Positions 19,310 through 28,095 of a stretch of 64,000 bases of DNA are shown in pieces. Source of the stretch: Gammaproteobacteria bacterium (lineage in GTDB: Bacteria > Pseudomonadota > Gammaproteobacteria > SZUA-140). The notes under the pieces were generated by a model. The model saw only the letters and a list, made by a program, of their open reading frames with translations, was not told the origin of the DNA and ran no database searches. Position numbers and translations under genes: made by a program. The stretch covers positions 155,727 to 219,726 of the forward strand of contig JACREF010000009.1 in assembly GCA_016218365.1 (NCBI GenBank). The letters are read 5' to 3'. How positions within the stretch are numbered: the stretch's first letter is position 1; every line of letters begins with the position of its first letter.

Positions 19310-20683
19310 ATGAAAATTATTATACTGGGTGCCGGGCAGGTCGGGTCGTCGGTAGCGGAGAATCTGTCACGCGAGGCGAACGACATCACGGTTGTTGATA
19401 ATAACTATGAATTACTGTCCAAGCTGCAGGACCGTCTGGATATCAGTACGGTGCATGGTCACGCCGCCCACCCCGATATCCTGCGTCAGGCCGGGGCCGA
19501 TGATGCCGACATGATCATCGCGGTGACCAACAGTGATGAAACCAATATGGTGGCCTGTCAGGTCGCCTACACGCTGTTTCATACCCCGACCAAGATTGCC
19601 CGGGTACGGTCGCGCAGTTACCTCGACCAGCCGCAACTGTTTACCCAGGAGGCGCTGCCGGTCGACATGCTGATCAGTCCCGAGCAGGCGGTCATCGATC
19701 AGGTGCAGCGGCTGATTGAATTTCCCGGGGCCTTGCAGGTGCTGGACTTTGCCGATGGCCGGGTTCGGCTGGTAGCAGTACGGGCCTATTACGGTGGTCC
19801 GCTGGTGGGCCATGAATTGCGCGAGCTGGGCGGACATATGCCCAACATCCAGACCCGGGTGGCCGCGATCTACCGGCGCGGTGAATCGGTGATCCCGCAG
19901 GGTGATACGGTGATTGAGGTGGACGATGAGGTGTTCTTTGTTGCGGCCAAGGGACATATCCGTGAGGTCATGAGCGAGTTGCGCCGTCTCGATCGACCGG
20001 TCAAGAAGGTGATGCTGGTGGGCGGCGGCAATATCGGCCGCGGCCTGGCGCGGGCGCTGGAGGGCAAATATCAGGTCAAGTTGATCGATCATAATGCGCA
20101 GCGGGTCGAGCAGCTGTCTTCGGAGCTGGAACGGACGCTGGTGCTGCTGGGTGATGCCGCCAGTGAAGAGTTGCTGCGCGAGGAGAATATCGAGAATGTC
20201 GATGTCTTCTGCGGCGTCACCAATGATGATGAGGTAAATATCCTGTCGGCGATGCTGGCCAAGAGGCTGGGCGCCAAGAAGGTCATGAGCTTGATTAACC
20301 GGACCGCCTATGTTGACCTGGTGGAGAGTAGTGATATCGATATTGCGATCTCGCCGCATCAGGCGACGATCGGCGGGCTGCTGGCCCATGTGCGGCGCGG
20401 CGATGTCGTGGTTGTGCATTCATTGCGCCGCGGCGCGGCCGAGGCGATCGAGGCCGTGGCGCACGGTGACATGAATTCCTCCAAGGTGGTCGGGCGCGCC
20501 ATCGAGGATATCCGGTTGCCACCGGCTACTACCATTGGCGCCATAGTGCGTGGTGACCAGGTGATCATTGCCCATCACGACACTGTGATCGAGTCCGAGG
20601 ACCATGTCGTGCTGTTTCTGGTCGATAAAAAACACATCGCCGAGGTCGAAAAGCTGTTCCAGGTCGGGGTGACCTTTTTGTGA
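19310..20683 (+). CDS. trkA: Trk potassium uptake regulator TrkA
   Basis: Cytoplasmic NAD-binding subunit that gates the Trk potassium channel. 457 residues with two RCK_N/RCK_C units: [17 protein letters not shown] at the N-terminus and [19 protein letters not shown] at about 235, each followed by a TrkA_C domain ([42 protein letters not shown]). It begins 49 bp after ntrX and 18 bp before trkH. Confidence 0.97.
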   Translation: MKIIILGAGQVGSSVAENLSREANDITVVDNNYELLSKLQDRLDISTVHGHAAHPDILRQAGADDADMIIAVTNSDETNMVACQVAYTLFHTPTKIARVRSRSYLDQPQLFTQEALPVDMLISPEQAVIDQVQRLIEFPGALQVLDFADGRVRLVAVRAYYGGPLVGHELRELGGHMPNIQTRVAAIYRRGESVIPQGDTVIEVDDEVFFVAAKGHIREVMSELRRLDRPVKKVMLVGGGNIGRGLARALEGKYQVKLIDHNAQRVEQLSSELERTLVLLGDAASEELLREENIENVDVFCGVTNDDEVNILSAMLAKRLGAKKVMSLINRTAYVDLVESSDIDIAISPHQATIGGLLAHVRRGDVVVVHSLRRGAAEAIEAVAHGDMNSSKVVGRAIEDIRLPPATTIGAIVRGDQVIIAHHDTVIESEDHVVLFLVDKKHIAEVEKLFQVGVTFL

Positions 20684-20701
20684 GCAGCATGTAGCAGCAT
20701 C

Positions 20702-22147
20702 ATGCAGCGTAAGGCTATACAGCGTTTTACCGGGATATTGCTGATTGTTTTCAGCCTGACACTGCTGCCCTCGATCCTTCTGGCATGGATCAATGATGAG
20801 GAATCCCTGACCGGATTCGCCTTGTCGTTGCTGGTCACGGCGGGATCTGGGTTGGTGCTGTGGTGGCCGGTGCGCAATTATGCGCGTGAACTGCAGGTGC
20901 GGGACGGTTTCGGCATTGTCGCCATCTTCTGGCTGGCACTGGGGCTGTATGGCGGTATCCCGTTTCTGTTTAATCCCGGGGTGCCGCTGGTCGATGCCTT
21001 TTTTGAAACGGTATCGGGTCTGACCTCGACCGGCTCGACGGTCTTCATCGGTCTGGACAAGCTGCCGCTGTCGACATTGTATTACCGTGCCCAGCTTGAA
21101 TGGGTGGGCGGAATCGGCGTCGTCGTTCTGGCGATCGCGGTGTTGCCGATGCTCGGTATCGGGGGCATGCAGCTCTACCGGGCCGAGACCCCAGGGCCGA
21201 TGAAGGACAGCAAGCTGACGCCGCGCATCACCGAGACCGCAAAGGCCTTGTGGTATGTCTATCTGGGGTTGACGGTGGCCTGCGCCGGTGGTTACTGGCT
21301 GGCCGGCATGGATGTCTTCGATGCGATCTGTCACGCCTATGCGACGGTGTCGCTGGGCGGCTTCTCGACCCACGATGCCAGCTTCACCTATTTCAACAAT
21401 GTCTGGATCGATGTGGTCTGCATGGTGTTCATGGTGCTGGCCGGCGTCAACTTCGCGGTGCATTTCCTGGCATGGCGCGGGCTGAGCCTGAAGCCATATA
21501 AAAATGATCCCGAATTTCTCACCTATATCCTGATCCTGTCCGTGGCAGGCCTGCTGGTGGTGCTCGGCCTGTATCTGCACGGCGTCTACCCGACCTGGGG
21601 TGATGCCGCCCGCTTCGGGCTGTTCAATTTCATCTCGGTGGCGACCACCACCGGCTTTGTGTCCGCCGATTTTCCGAGCTGGCCGGCCTTTGTCCCGGCA
21701 CTGATGTTCATGACCAGTTTCATTGGCGCCTGTGCCGGGTCGACCGGTGGCGGCCTGAAGGTGATACGGGTATTGATGCTGGTCCGTCAGGGGATGCGCG
21801 AGGTGCGGCGGCTGATCCACCCCAATGCCCAGTTCCCGGTCAAGATCGGCGGCGTGCCGTTGACCAGCCGTGTCATCAGTGCGGTGTGGGGTTTCTTTGC
21901 ATTGTATATCGCCAGCTATGGCCTGTTGTCGCTGGCGGTGGCGGCCACCGGGCTGGATTACGTGACCGCCTTTTCGGCCGTGGCCGCCTGTTTGAACAAT
22001 GCCGGCGTGGGCCTGGGGGCGGTCAGCGCCAACTTTGCCGGCCTCAGTGACACGGCCAAATGGATATTGAGCTTTGCGATGTTGCTGGGCCGGCTGGAGA
22101 TCTTCACAGTGTTAGTGCTGTTGATGCCTGAGTACTGGAGGCACTGA
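20702..22147 (+). CDS. trkH: Trk potassium channel subunit TrkH
   Basis: 481-residue integral membrane protein, full length. The four pore-loop repeats are visible: TVSGLTSTGSTV, ATVSLGGFSTHDAS, VATTTGFVSADF and AACLNNAGVGLGAV, the last three each with the selectivity-filter glycine region. SFIGACAGSTGGGLKVIR is characteristic. With TrkA it makes a proton-coupled low-affinity potassium uptake system. Confidence 0.97.
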   Translation: MQRKAIQRFTGILLIVFSLTLLPSILLAWINDEESLTGFALSLLVTAGSGLVLWWPVRNYARELQVRDGFGIVAIFWLALGLYGGIPFLFNPGVPLVDAFFETVSGLTSTGSTVFIGLDKLPLSTLYYRAQLEWVGGIGVVVLAIAVLPMLGIGGMQLYRAETPGPMKDSKLTPRITETAKALWYVYLGLTVACAGGYWLAGMDVFDAICHAYATVSLGGFSTHDASFTYFNNVWIDVVCMVFMVLAGVNFAVHFLAWRGLSLKPYKNDPEFLTYILILSVAGLLVVLGLYLHGVYPTWGDAARFGLFNFISVATTTGFVSADFPSWPAFVPALMFMTSFIGACAGSTGGGLKVIRVLMLVRQGMREVRRLIHPNAQFPVKIGGVPLTSRVISAVWGFFALYIASYGLLSLAVAATGLDYVTAFSAVAACLNNAGVGLGAVSANFAGLSDTAKWILSFAMLLGRLEIFTVLVLLMPEYWRH

Positions 22148-22150
22148 TCC

Positions 22151-22729
22151 ATGAATGACGAGACGCGGGATAAATGGGATGCTGTCTACGACGCGAGAGA
22201 TGTGGCAGCAGCCGAACCGGCGCGGGTCCTGGTTGAATATGTCCATCTGCTACCAAAAAGCGGTCAGGCGCTGGAGGTTGCCTGCGGCCGCGGGGGCAAT
22301 GCGGTATATCTGGCGCGGCATGGCTTGCAGGTGACGGCGTGGGACATATCGCCGGTGGTCGTTGATAAGCTGCGGCACTATGCTGAACAGCAGCAGCTCG
22401 ATCTGCATGCCGCGGCGCGGGATCTGCGTCAGCACCCCCCAATCCCAGGGAGTTTTGATGTCATAGTCGTGACCCACTTTCTTGATCGATCGCTGATCCC
22501 GGCACTGATCGATGCATTGCGCCCGGGGGGGCTGATGTTCTATCAGACCTTCACTAGGTCGTGCGTCAGCGCTGCCGGGCCCAGTAATCCCGAGTTTCGC
22601 CTGGCCGATAATGAGCTGCTGGTTTTGTTCGGCGGTTTCCGGCTCCTTGCCTACCGTGACGAGGGGCGGGTTGGAGACCTGGGCCGCGGATTCAGGGATC
22701 TGGCGCTGATCGTGGCACAGAAGATATGA
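22151..22729 (+). CDS. Class I SAM-dependent methyltransferase (TehB-like)
   Basis: 192 residues, starting 4 bp after trkH. The first part reads TRDKWDAVYDARD, as in TehB-like enzymes. ALEVACGRGGNAVYLARHGLQVTAWDIS is SAM motif I/II, FDVIVVTHFLDRSLIPALIDALRPGGLMFYQTFT covers motifs IV-VI. The substrate is unknown; relatives include thiopurine and tellurite methyltransferases. It appears to end the def-to-trkH transcription unit. Confidence 0.85.
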   Translation: MNDETRDKWDAVYDARDVAAAEPARVLVEYVHLLPKSGQALEVACGRGGNAVYLARHGLQVTAWDISPVVVDKLRHYAEQQQLDLHAAARDLRQHPPIPGSFDVIVVTHFLDRSLIPALIDALRPGGLMFYQTFTRSCVSAAGPSNPEFRLADNELLVLFGGFRLLAYRDEGRVGDLGRGFRDLALIVAQKI

Positions 22730-22865
22730 ATCAATGGCATGCGAGGGAAAAATGTTGTTTAAGCATCCTATAACGTAAGGTTCGAGGTTGTCGCAATTAT
22801 TTAACTATATGTTATTTAAAGATTATATTCTGCGTCTGGTGTAATTGCTCAGGGGGCATCATGCC

Positions 22866-22893
22866 TTGACAGTAACGGGTTGACACGGATAAT
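22866..22893 (+). promoter_or_regulatory. Strong sigma70-type promoter candidate
   Basis: TTGACA (22866-22871), a 16-base spacer and GATAAT (22888-22893). A second TTGACA (22880-22885) lies 14 bases on, opposite a weaker CACTAT at 22903-22908. About 70 bases separate the first -10 from the start at 22962. The 232-bp gap from 22730 is AT-rich with no gene. Confidence 0.6.
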
Positions 22894-22961
22894 ATTAATC
22901 GTCACTATTCGTCAGTATAGGCCAGAGAAAGTGGCAGTAGAAATTCCACCAGGGGGGTTAT

Positions 22962-24017
22962 ATGAAGTTAGGTAAAGCGATCAAGCTGGTAACCATCATC
23001 AGCGTCCTGCCTGTCGGTAGTGCGTTTGCCTTGGGATCGGGCGACTTCCAGAAGTTTAAGGCAGCAACCGGCACCATAACGAGCTCGCTCTGTACTGGTA
23101 CTAACGGGTTAACCTGCCAAGTGATTAATAGTGGCGCAGGTTTCCTGCAGGAGCAGGTCACTGAGACCCTCTCAGGTGGTGTGGTAAATAAATATATTCA
23201 TACGATCATCACCGAGCAGACTGCAGGTGACGCTGCAGGTACTGTCGCTAGCCTCCTGCCCTACAGTGATGAGAGCTTTGTCCGCGCCGATGGCACCAAT
23301 CCGGGCATCCTATCCAAGCAGACGGTTGTTGATACCGCAAAGAATTTCAACAGTTCAACCAGTCTGAGTACCGGGTGGGCGGGTAGTGTAGTGGCTGGCA
23401 AGAATATCAATAAGCTGGTCATCGATCAGGGCTTTACCGATTATGGCAAGCTCAAGTATGCCAATGGTAACCCGGTCAAGAACGACGGTGATTCATTCTC
23501 CAATCATTTCACCCTTGCGTTGGACAGTGATGCAGCGACAAGCGCGGTACTGGGTAAGAACATGACCCTAGACCAGCTCGTTGAAATGGGGAATGGTGGT
23601 ACGCTGGCCAATGATGCCTTGGTAGCTGGCACGGCCAATACGACAGACATACAGCGCTTTACTGCCAGTATGCTGCAGGGCACGGTTCTGCCTGCATCGG
23701 GCAGCATTGATCTGGGCGCTGATACTAACGGCGTTGATCCTGCTGCTGTGGCATGGAATAACAGCGGTGCTACCAATATCAGTGGCGACTCTGTGATGTT
23801 GGTGTGGTTAGGTCAAGGTGTAAACCTTAGTACGGGCACCACGCTTGATATGTCCAATTTTGGTTTTGAAAGTGTTAGTGCCAATGTTCAGGGTGTAGCG
23901 ACGACAGCGAGCACCTATTCTAGGACGGCGGCGGGCGGTGGTGCTCCGTTTGTTTGGGATACTGCATTTGGAGTAACAAATCCGATTACATTGCCAGCCC
24001 TGAATTCGATCCCCTGA
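22962..24017 (+). CDS. Secreted protein of unknown function
   Basis: 351 residues, not recognised. A Sec signal peptide (MKLGKAIKLVTIISVLPVGSAFA) is followed by a mature region rich in Gly, Ser, Thr, Ala and Asn with few charged residues, as in extracellular or surface proteins. Two cysteines lie close together (SSLCTGTNGLTCQV). Segments such as GGGVV..., STGWAGSVVAGKN, SGDSVMLVWLGQGVNLSTGTTLDM suggest beta-structure. GGGGGG lies 5 bases before the ATG. It heads the AT-rich envelope cluster and has its own promoter and a hairpin after it, so it may be expressed at a higher level than the genes behind it. Confidence 0.75.
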   Translation: MKLGKAIKLVTIISVLPVGSAFALGSGDFQKFKAATGTITSSLCTGTNGLTCQVINSGAGFLQEQVTETLSGGVVNKYIHTIITEQTAGDAAGTVASLLPYSDESFVRADGTNPGILSKQTVVDTAKNFNSSTSLSTGWAGSVVAGKNINKLVIDQGFTDYGKLKYANGNPVKNDGDSFSNHFTLALDSDAATSAVLGKNMTLDQLVEMGNGGTLANDALVAGTANTTDIQRFTASMLQGTVLPASGSIDLGADTNGVDPAAVAWNNSGATNISGDSVMLVWLGQGVNLSTGTTLDMSNFGFESVSANVQGVATTASTYSRTAAGGGAPFVWDTAFGVTNPITLPALNSIP

Positions 24018-24040
24018 TCGCGCATAACTGTTGTTGAATC

Positions 24041-24068
24041 GACAAGGGCACCTTCGGGTGCCCTTGTC
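24041..24068 (+). terminator. Hairpin after secreted protein gene
   Basis: GACAAGGGCACC (24041-24052) and GGTGCCCTTGTC (24057-24068) form a perfect 12-bp stem with a TTCG tetraloop, 23 bp past the stop. Only a short ATTT follows, so it may terminate poorly or protect the 3' end of the upstream message. Confidence 0.7.
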
Positions 24069-24156
24069 ATTTGCGGCGAACGCAATTGGGATTCCACTGT
24101 TATACATGATAGTATTATGTATAACGTTTTTCATCGCAGGGTGGCGGGATTTTGTT

Positions 24157-25113
24157 ATGTCAGTAATTAGATATGCAACAGTGCTGATGATGATGCTGAT
24201 TGCTAGTGGCGTCATTGCGGAGTCAATGGCCCCAGCAGCAGATAACATTTCAGGTGAAGAAGTGTTTCGAAAGTGTGGGTATAAATATCCTGGCAAGGAT
24301 CAGGTATCCAGGTTTACGGTATTGCTACGTAATGATGATGGTCAGGTCAAGAAAAGCGAATATATAAGGGTCTGGAAGGATTTTGACGGCATTGACCAAA
24401 TTGCCGATAAGATGCTGCTGTTTACCATCTATCCACCTGACGCCAAGGGCGCCTCATTTATGCGCGTGGCTTATACCAAGGAGCAGCAATATAAGGTTGA
24501 TCAGTGGATTTATCTGCCGGTGCTGAAAAAGATCCGGCGCGTTACGGTGCGAGACCCTGGCGATAGTTTTCTGAATTCAAACCTGACCTACGCAGATGTT
24601 GCCATGCGGGCGCTGGAGGATGACACGCATAAACTGTTGGGAGTAAAAAAGGTCAAGGACTTGGAATTTTATGTTGTAGAGAGTATCCCAAGAGAAACGA
24701 AACCTTTATACAGTAAGCGAGTGTTCTGGTTTGAGAAGACGGTAGATTGGAAAGATTGTTCAAATGTTCGTATAGATTATTATGATACCAAAGGCGAGCT
24801 GCAGAAGGAGCAGTTCATTAAGTGGCAGCGCGTCGGCGACGCATGGATATGGGACCGGGTCTTGGTGCGTAATAGGCAAAACCAAAGCGCATCCGTATTT
24901 GAGCTGAGTGGTGTCAGGATAAATACCGGCATACGTGAGGATGTCTTTAGCGAGCGTAGTCTGGTGCAGGGTCTGAAGCTGGAGGGTGGGGGTGAAGACT
25001 CCCCGGCATCGAGGGAAGATGGCAAGAAAGGTGAGGGCACTGGAGATGTGCCAGCTGCAGCAGTAACAAATAATGTTCTTGACGGCAGTGCTGAGGGCGC
25101 AGCCAGAAAGTGA
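24157..25113 (+). CDS. LolA-like outer membrane lipoprotein-sorting protein
   Basis: 318 residues from the ATG at 24157, where a signal peptide begins (MSVIRYATVLMMMLIASGVIAES). The body matches the LolA-like family found beside DUF1302 proteins: VRKSEYIRV-type strand, LLFTIYPPDAKGASFMRV, WIYLPVLKKIRRV, DSFLNSNLTYADV and KRVFWFEKTVDWKDCSNVRIDYYD. The tail after residue 275 is Ser/Gly/Lys-rich and probably disordered. It is a periplasmic protein thought to handle lipids or lipoproteins for an exporter. The DUF1302 gene two positions downstream supports the pairing. Confidence 0.8.
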   Translation: MSVIRYATVLMMMLIASGVIAESMAPAADNISGEEVFRKCGYKYPGKDQVSRFTVLLRNDDGQVKKSEYIRVWKDFDGIDQIADKMLLFTIYPPDAKGASFMRVAYTKEQQYKVDQWIYLPVLKKIRRVTVRDPGDSFLNSNLTYADVAMRALEDDTHKLLGVKKVKDLEFYVVESIPRETKPLYSKRVFWFEKTVDWKDCSNVRIDYYDTKGELQKEQFIKWQRVGDAWIWDRVLVRNRQNQSASVFELSGVRINTGIREDVFSERSLVQGLKLEGGGEDSPASREDGKKGEGTGDVPAAAVTNNVLDGSAEGAARK

Positions 25114-25155
25114 TCGATGTGAAAGAGCGCTGTTGTATGGACGAGTAGTTAAATC

Positions 25156-25182
25156 GTGTTATACTTTGTCTAACACTTGTTA
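25156..25182. promoter_or_regulatory. Inverted-repeat operator candidate overlapping a -10 box
   Basis: GTGTTA (25156-25161) and TAACAC (25171-25176) are exact inverses, and TAACA (25171-25175) with TGTTA (25178-25182) forms a second, overlapping inverted repeat. A TATACT (-10-like) sits at 25160-25165, inside the first arm. The ribbon-helix-helix gene starts 13 bp downstream, so autoregulation is a reasonable inference. Confidence 0.5.
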
Positions 25183-25194
25183 GGCGGAGGCGAT

Positions 25195-25641
25195 ATGATA
25201 AACATGAACGAAATGACAAAAAAGATGCGCGTAGAAGCGCGTAGACATGGCGAGTCTATGCGAGATCAGGCAAGGGCAGCAGCGCAGCTGAGAAAAGAGG
25301 AGTACCTTGGTGCTCGCGTGCCTAGGGAGTTAAAGGATAGGGTTATAGCGCATGCAAATTCTCTTGGCATCCCGGTATCAATCCTGATCAGGAATATTCT
25401 GGAAGAGAGTTTTAAAAAGCCGCTTGTGTCAAGTAGTGGCAATAGTGCTGGCCAAGGCTTGGTTGCAGGTGAGGGGAAATATCCGGGCGTATTAGGCTGG
25501 GAGCGTATCACACTGAACCGTGGTATGAGTTGTGCGTCATGTGGCAAAAGGATGAGTCAGGGTGGAGAGGCAACACTTGGGGTTGGCCAGCCAGGGGAAG
25601 GGTATGTGATCCTGTGTGGCGATTGCAAAATCAGTTATTAA
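25195..25641 (+). CDS. Ribbon-helix-helix and zinc-ribbon regulator-like protein
   Basis: 148 residues. Start at ATG 25195 with GGAGG 4 bases upstream (25204 is an alternative). A basic N-terminal helix leads into a ribbon-helix-helix-like segment at about 38-74 (LGARVPRELKDRVIAHANSLGIPVSILIRNIL; strand then two helices). A Gly/Ser linker follows and a C-terminal four-cysteine knuckle: Cys113/Cys116 (CASC) and Cys141/Cys144 (CGDC). It looks like a small DNA-binding regulator with a metal site. Its gene separates the LolA-like and DUF1302 genes and overlaps the start of the latter. I do not know a named family with this combination. Confidence 0.75.
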   Translation: MINMNEMTKKMRVEARRHGESMRDQARAAAQLRKEEYLGARVPRELKDRVIAHANSLGIPVSILIRNILEESFKKPLVSSSGNSAGQGLVAGEGKYPGVLGWERITLNRGMSCASCGKRMSQGGEATLGVGQPGEGYVILCGDCKISY

Positions 25642-27098
25642 AGTATGTTCTGGTTGGGGCGCTGGTCTGCATAAGTGATGCAGCACTGGCGGATGACCAG
25701 ACCCCTGATGATGTAATTAATGACATTGTCGGTGAGGTCAGCGCGACCAGGGAGCAGCCGCGTCCATGGACGTCAAAACTGTTTCATGGCTATATCAAGA
25801 ACGAAACGGCCTTCCGCTATGATGAGCCAAGATCAATCACCAAGTTGAGAAATATCCTGTATCTGGAGCGAGAGGGGCAGCTGACAGAAAAGGTCAGGAC
25901 GAAGATTTCAGGCTGGTATTATTACGATTTTGCATATGATCTGTTTGACTACCAGACGATAGCGGCTCGCTCTGTGCGAGACGCGAATCAGCCGTTGGTT
26001 TTCATCGAAAACCTGGGCAGGCAACGTGATAGCAATGTAGCAGAAATAAAGGAGTTGTATGCCGAATATAACAGTGAAAAGTTGGATATCAGGATTGGTA
26101 AGCAATATGTAATATGGGGTGTTATTGATGGGATCAGGATAGTAGATGAAATAAACCCCCAGAACTTTCGTGAGTTGATATTACCTGACCTGATTGATTA
26201 TAGAATTCCATTATGGACAGCCAAGCTGGACTACTATTCAAATTCTGCCAAATGGGAGATGCTGTGGATACCGGACCTGCGATTTCATAAGCCAGCGCCG
26301 CAAGGGTCTGAGTGGGAGCTTTTGCAGGAAGTGCCGAACACGCGTTATCCAGACCCGGGCCGACTTGAGAATTCGGAGCTTGGATACAGGGTAACCTGGA
26401 ATATCTTCGATGGCGAGGCATCGCTCAGCCACTTTATTACCTGGGATGATTTCCCGGTGATTTTCAGAAATATTGCAATGGACTCGGCAATTTCTCCTGA
26501 GTTCTACCCGACGTTTACCAGAATAAATATCTTTGGCGCGACCTATCTGCGAGATATTGGCCCAGGAATTCTTAAGGCAGAGCTGGCGTATGTGCCAGAT
26601 AAGTATTTCGGAATTGCCAATGATACAGATCTCGATGGTGATGGATATCTCGATTATGAAGGTGAATTGCAGCGACGCCATATTCGATGGGCACTGGGAT
26701 ATGAGTTTAGTTTCAAAGGGATCGATTTTTCGCCAGCTGTTACTCAATGGATAATTGATAATTATCACCCAAAGATGATTCAAAAACAGAATGATACTAC
26801 CCTAACGCTTTACATGAGGAAGCCTGTCCCTGAGAAGTCAATGGTATTTCAGATGTTAATAATAGATCTGAATAGTCTAAATGAGTTATATCTGAAGCCA
26901 AAGATTACTATCATGCTTTCAGACAGCTTTCAGGTTGGATTTGGACTAGATCTATTTTACGGGGAAAAATCCTCACTAGGTGTTGCGACTGGCGCTGCAA
27001 CAATATCTGGAATTAACAGTCTGGAGCAGAGCGCACAATTTTTCGGGAATTTTTACAATAATGACCGCGTGTTTGCTGAATTTAAATATTCATTTTGA
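25614..27098 (+). CDS. DUF1302-family outer-membrane protein
   Basis: About 494 residues. No ATG fits; GTG 25614 or TTG 25623, both inside the previous gene, give a proper signal peptide (LLKYVLVGALVCISDAALA) and GGGGAAGGG lies upstream of the GTG. Strong family signature: YIKNETAFR, LDIRIGKQYVIWGVIDGIRIVDEINPQNFRELIL, IPLWTAKLDYY, WEMLWIPD, and a C-terminal FAEFKYSF ending in Phe as in barrels. Family members sit in the outer membrane and are linked to LolA-like proteins and RND-type exporters; no RND gene is visible here. Many ATA, AAT and GAT codons, unlike the flanking core genes. Confidence 0.82.
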   Translation: MWRLQNQLLKYVLVGALVCISDAALADDQTPDDVINDIVGEVSATREQPRPWTSKLFHGYIKNETAFRYDEPRSITKLRNILYLEREGQLTEKVRTKISGWYYYDFAYDLFDYQTIAARSVRDANQPLVFIENLGRQRDSNVAEIKELYAEYNSEKLDIRIGKQYVIWGVIDGIRIVDEINPQNFRELILPDLIDYRIPLWTAKLDYYSNSAKWEMLWIPDLRFHKPAPQGSEWELLQEVPNTRYPDPGRLENSELGYRVTWNIFDGEASLSHFITWDDFPVIFRNIAMDSAISPEFYPTFTRINIFGATYLRDIGPGILKAELAYVPDKYFGIANDTDLDGDGYLDYEGELQRRHIRWALGYEFSFKGIDFSPAVTQWIIDNYHPKMIQKQNDTTLTLYMRKPVPEKSMVFQMLIIDLNSLNELYLKPKITIMLSDSFQVGFGLDLFYGEKSSLGVATGAATISGINSLEQSAQFFGNFYNNDRVFAEFKYSF

Positions 27099-27135
27099 AG
27101 GCATTCGCTGTCGCGAATATGGCAAGGGTGCGGGC

Positions 27136-28041
27136 GTGCGCGGGTATGCATTTTTCTTGGTTAGGTTGATGCTTGTATTGTCAATGGTCTTGGAGGCATC
27201 AATGGCTCATTCCGCGTCGCGACATTGGAAGGTGTCCCCGATGTTGGGAATAGCCAGCCCAGAATTCCATGATCTCGGGAAATATGAGTTCAAGGCAGAT
27301 ATGCCCTCGGCAGGAAATATTATTCTGGATAATGAAACCAATATTAGGGTTGATTTCATGCTGGTTAATGACCTGCCAAGAATCAGCTATGGAACATTGG
27401 CAGGAGCTGAGATATCAACGCAGCTTGACGATAGAAATGATGTGATATTCGGATTGAGCAGTTGGGAGGGAGGAAGCGGATCCCGGGTGAGGGTCAAGAT
27501 ACCATTCCAGGGTGTGATGAGTGATACGGCCTTTGAACGGACCGGAAATATTTCATATACCCAGTATAGCCTTGGCTGGCGACACTATTATATGAATAAT
27601 AATGCTGCATGGAGATGGAGTTATAAGCTTGCTGTTCATGAAATATTTGATATTGATTTCAAGGAGCGCATGGTATTCGCATTTGCAAGCGGCCCTGCGG
27701 CAGGCTTCAAAAGAGTAGTTGTGATGGAGTCTCAGGGGGCCGGGATGATGGCCATAGAGGCGGGTTTGGGCGCAGAGAAATCAATGAATAGATGGTTGTC
27801 ATTTGGCATGGATGCGGGCTATCTGCAAGGTGTCAGGCGTGTGGTGCTGAATAATGGAACGATGAAAACAAACTTCCAGGAAGAGGCGTCGGGCAGCGAT
27901 TATTTGCAGATCAAGTTGCCGGCCCAATTAGGCCCTGATGGTAGTCTGGGATACCTGGTGTCGGGTACTGATGTATATAAAAAGATGAGGATGAATGTAG
28001 ATGGCTGGCAGATCGTATTCAAGGTGAACTTCCATTACTGA
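27136..28041 (+). CDS. Exported envelope protein, unknown family
   Basis: 301 residues from GTG 27136, which has AAGGG upstream and begins a signal peptide (VRLMLVLSMVLEASMAHSA). The rest alternates beta-strands with aromatic residues (ISYTQYSLGWRHYYMNNNAAWRWSY..., WLSFGMDAGYLQG, WQIVFKVNFHY). The terminal Tyr and strand pattern suggest an outer-membrane barrel or a periplasmic beta protein. Close spacing to the DUF1302 gene (37 bp) and the TPR gene (54 bp) indicates one transcript. I do not recognise the family. Confidence 0.68.
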   Translation: MRGYAFFLVRLMLVLSMVLEASMAHSASRHWKVSPMLGIASPEFHDLGKYEFKADMPSAGNIILDNETNIRVDFMLVNDLPRISYGTLAGAEISTQLDDRNDVIFGLSSWEGGSGSRVRVKIPFQGVMSDTAFERTGNISYTQYSLGWRHYYMNNNAAWRWSYKLAVHEIFDIDFKERMVFAFASGPAAGFKRVVVMESQGAGMMAIEAGLGAEKSMNRWLSFGMDAGYLQGVRRVVLNNGTMKTNFQEEASGSDYLQIKLPAQLGPDGSLGYLVSGTDVYKKMRMNVDGWQIVFKVNFHY

Positions 28042-28095
28042 TATGAATTTGCGCGATATTGTCCAGATTAATTTGATCCTGAAGGCGGGCTTGCC

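Noticed and set aside
20420..21820. 466-codon minus-strand frame across trkA/trkH
   Set aside because: Antisense to two certain genes; the product is low-complexity, rich in His and Gln, as expected for a shadow in GC-rich DNA.
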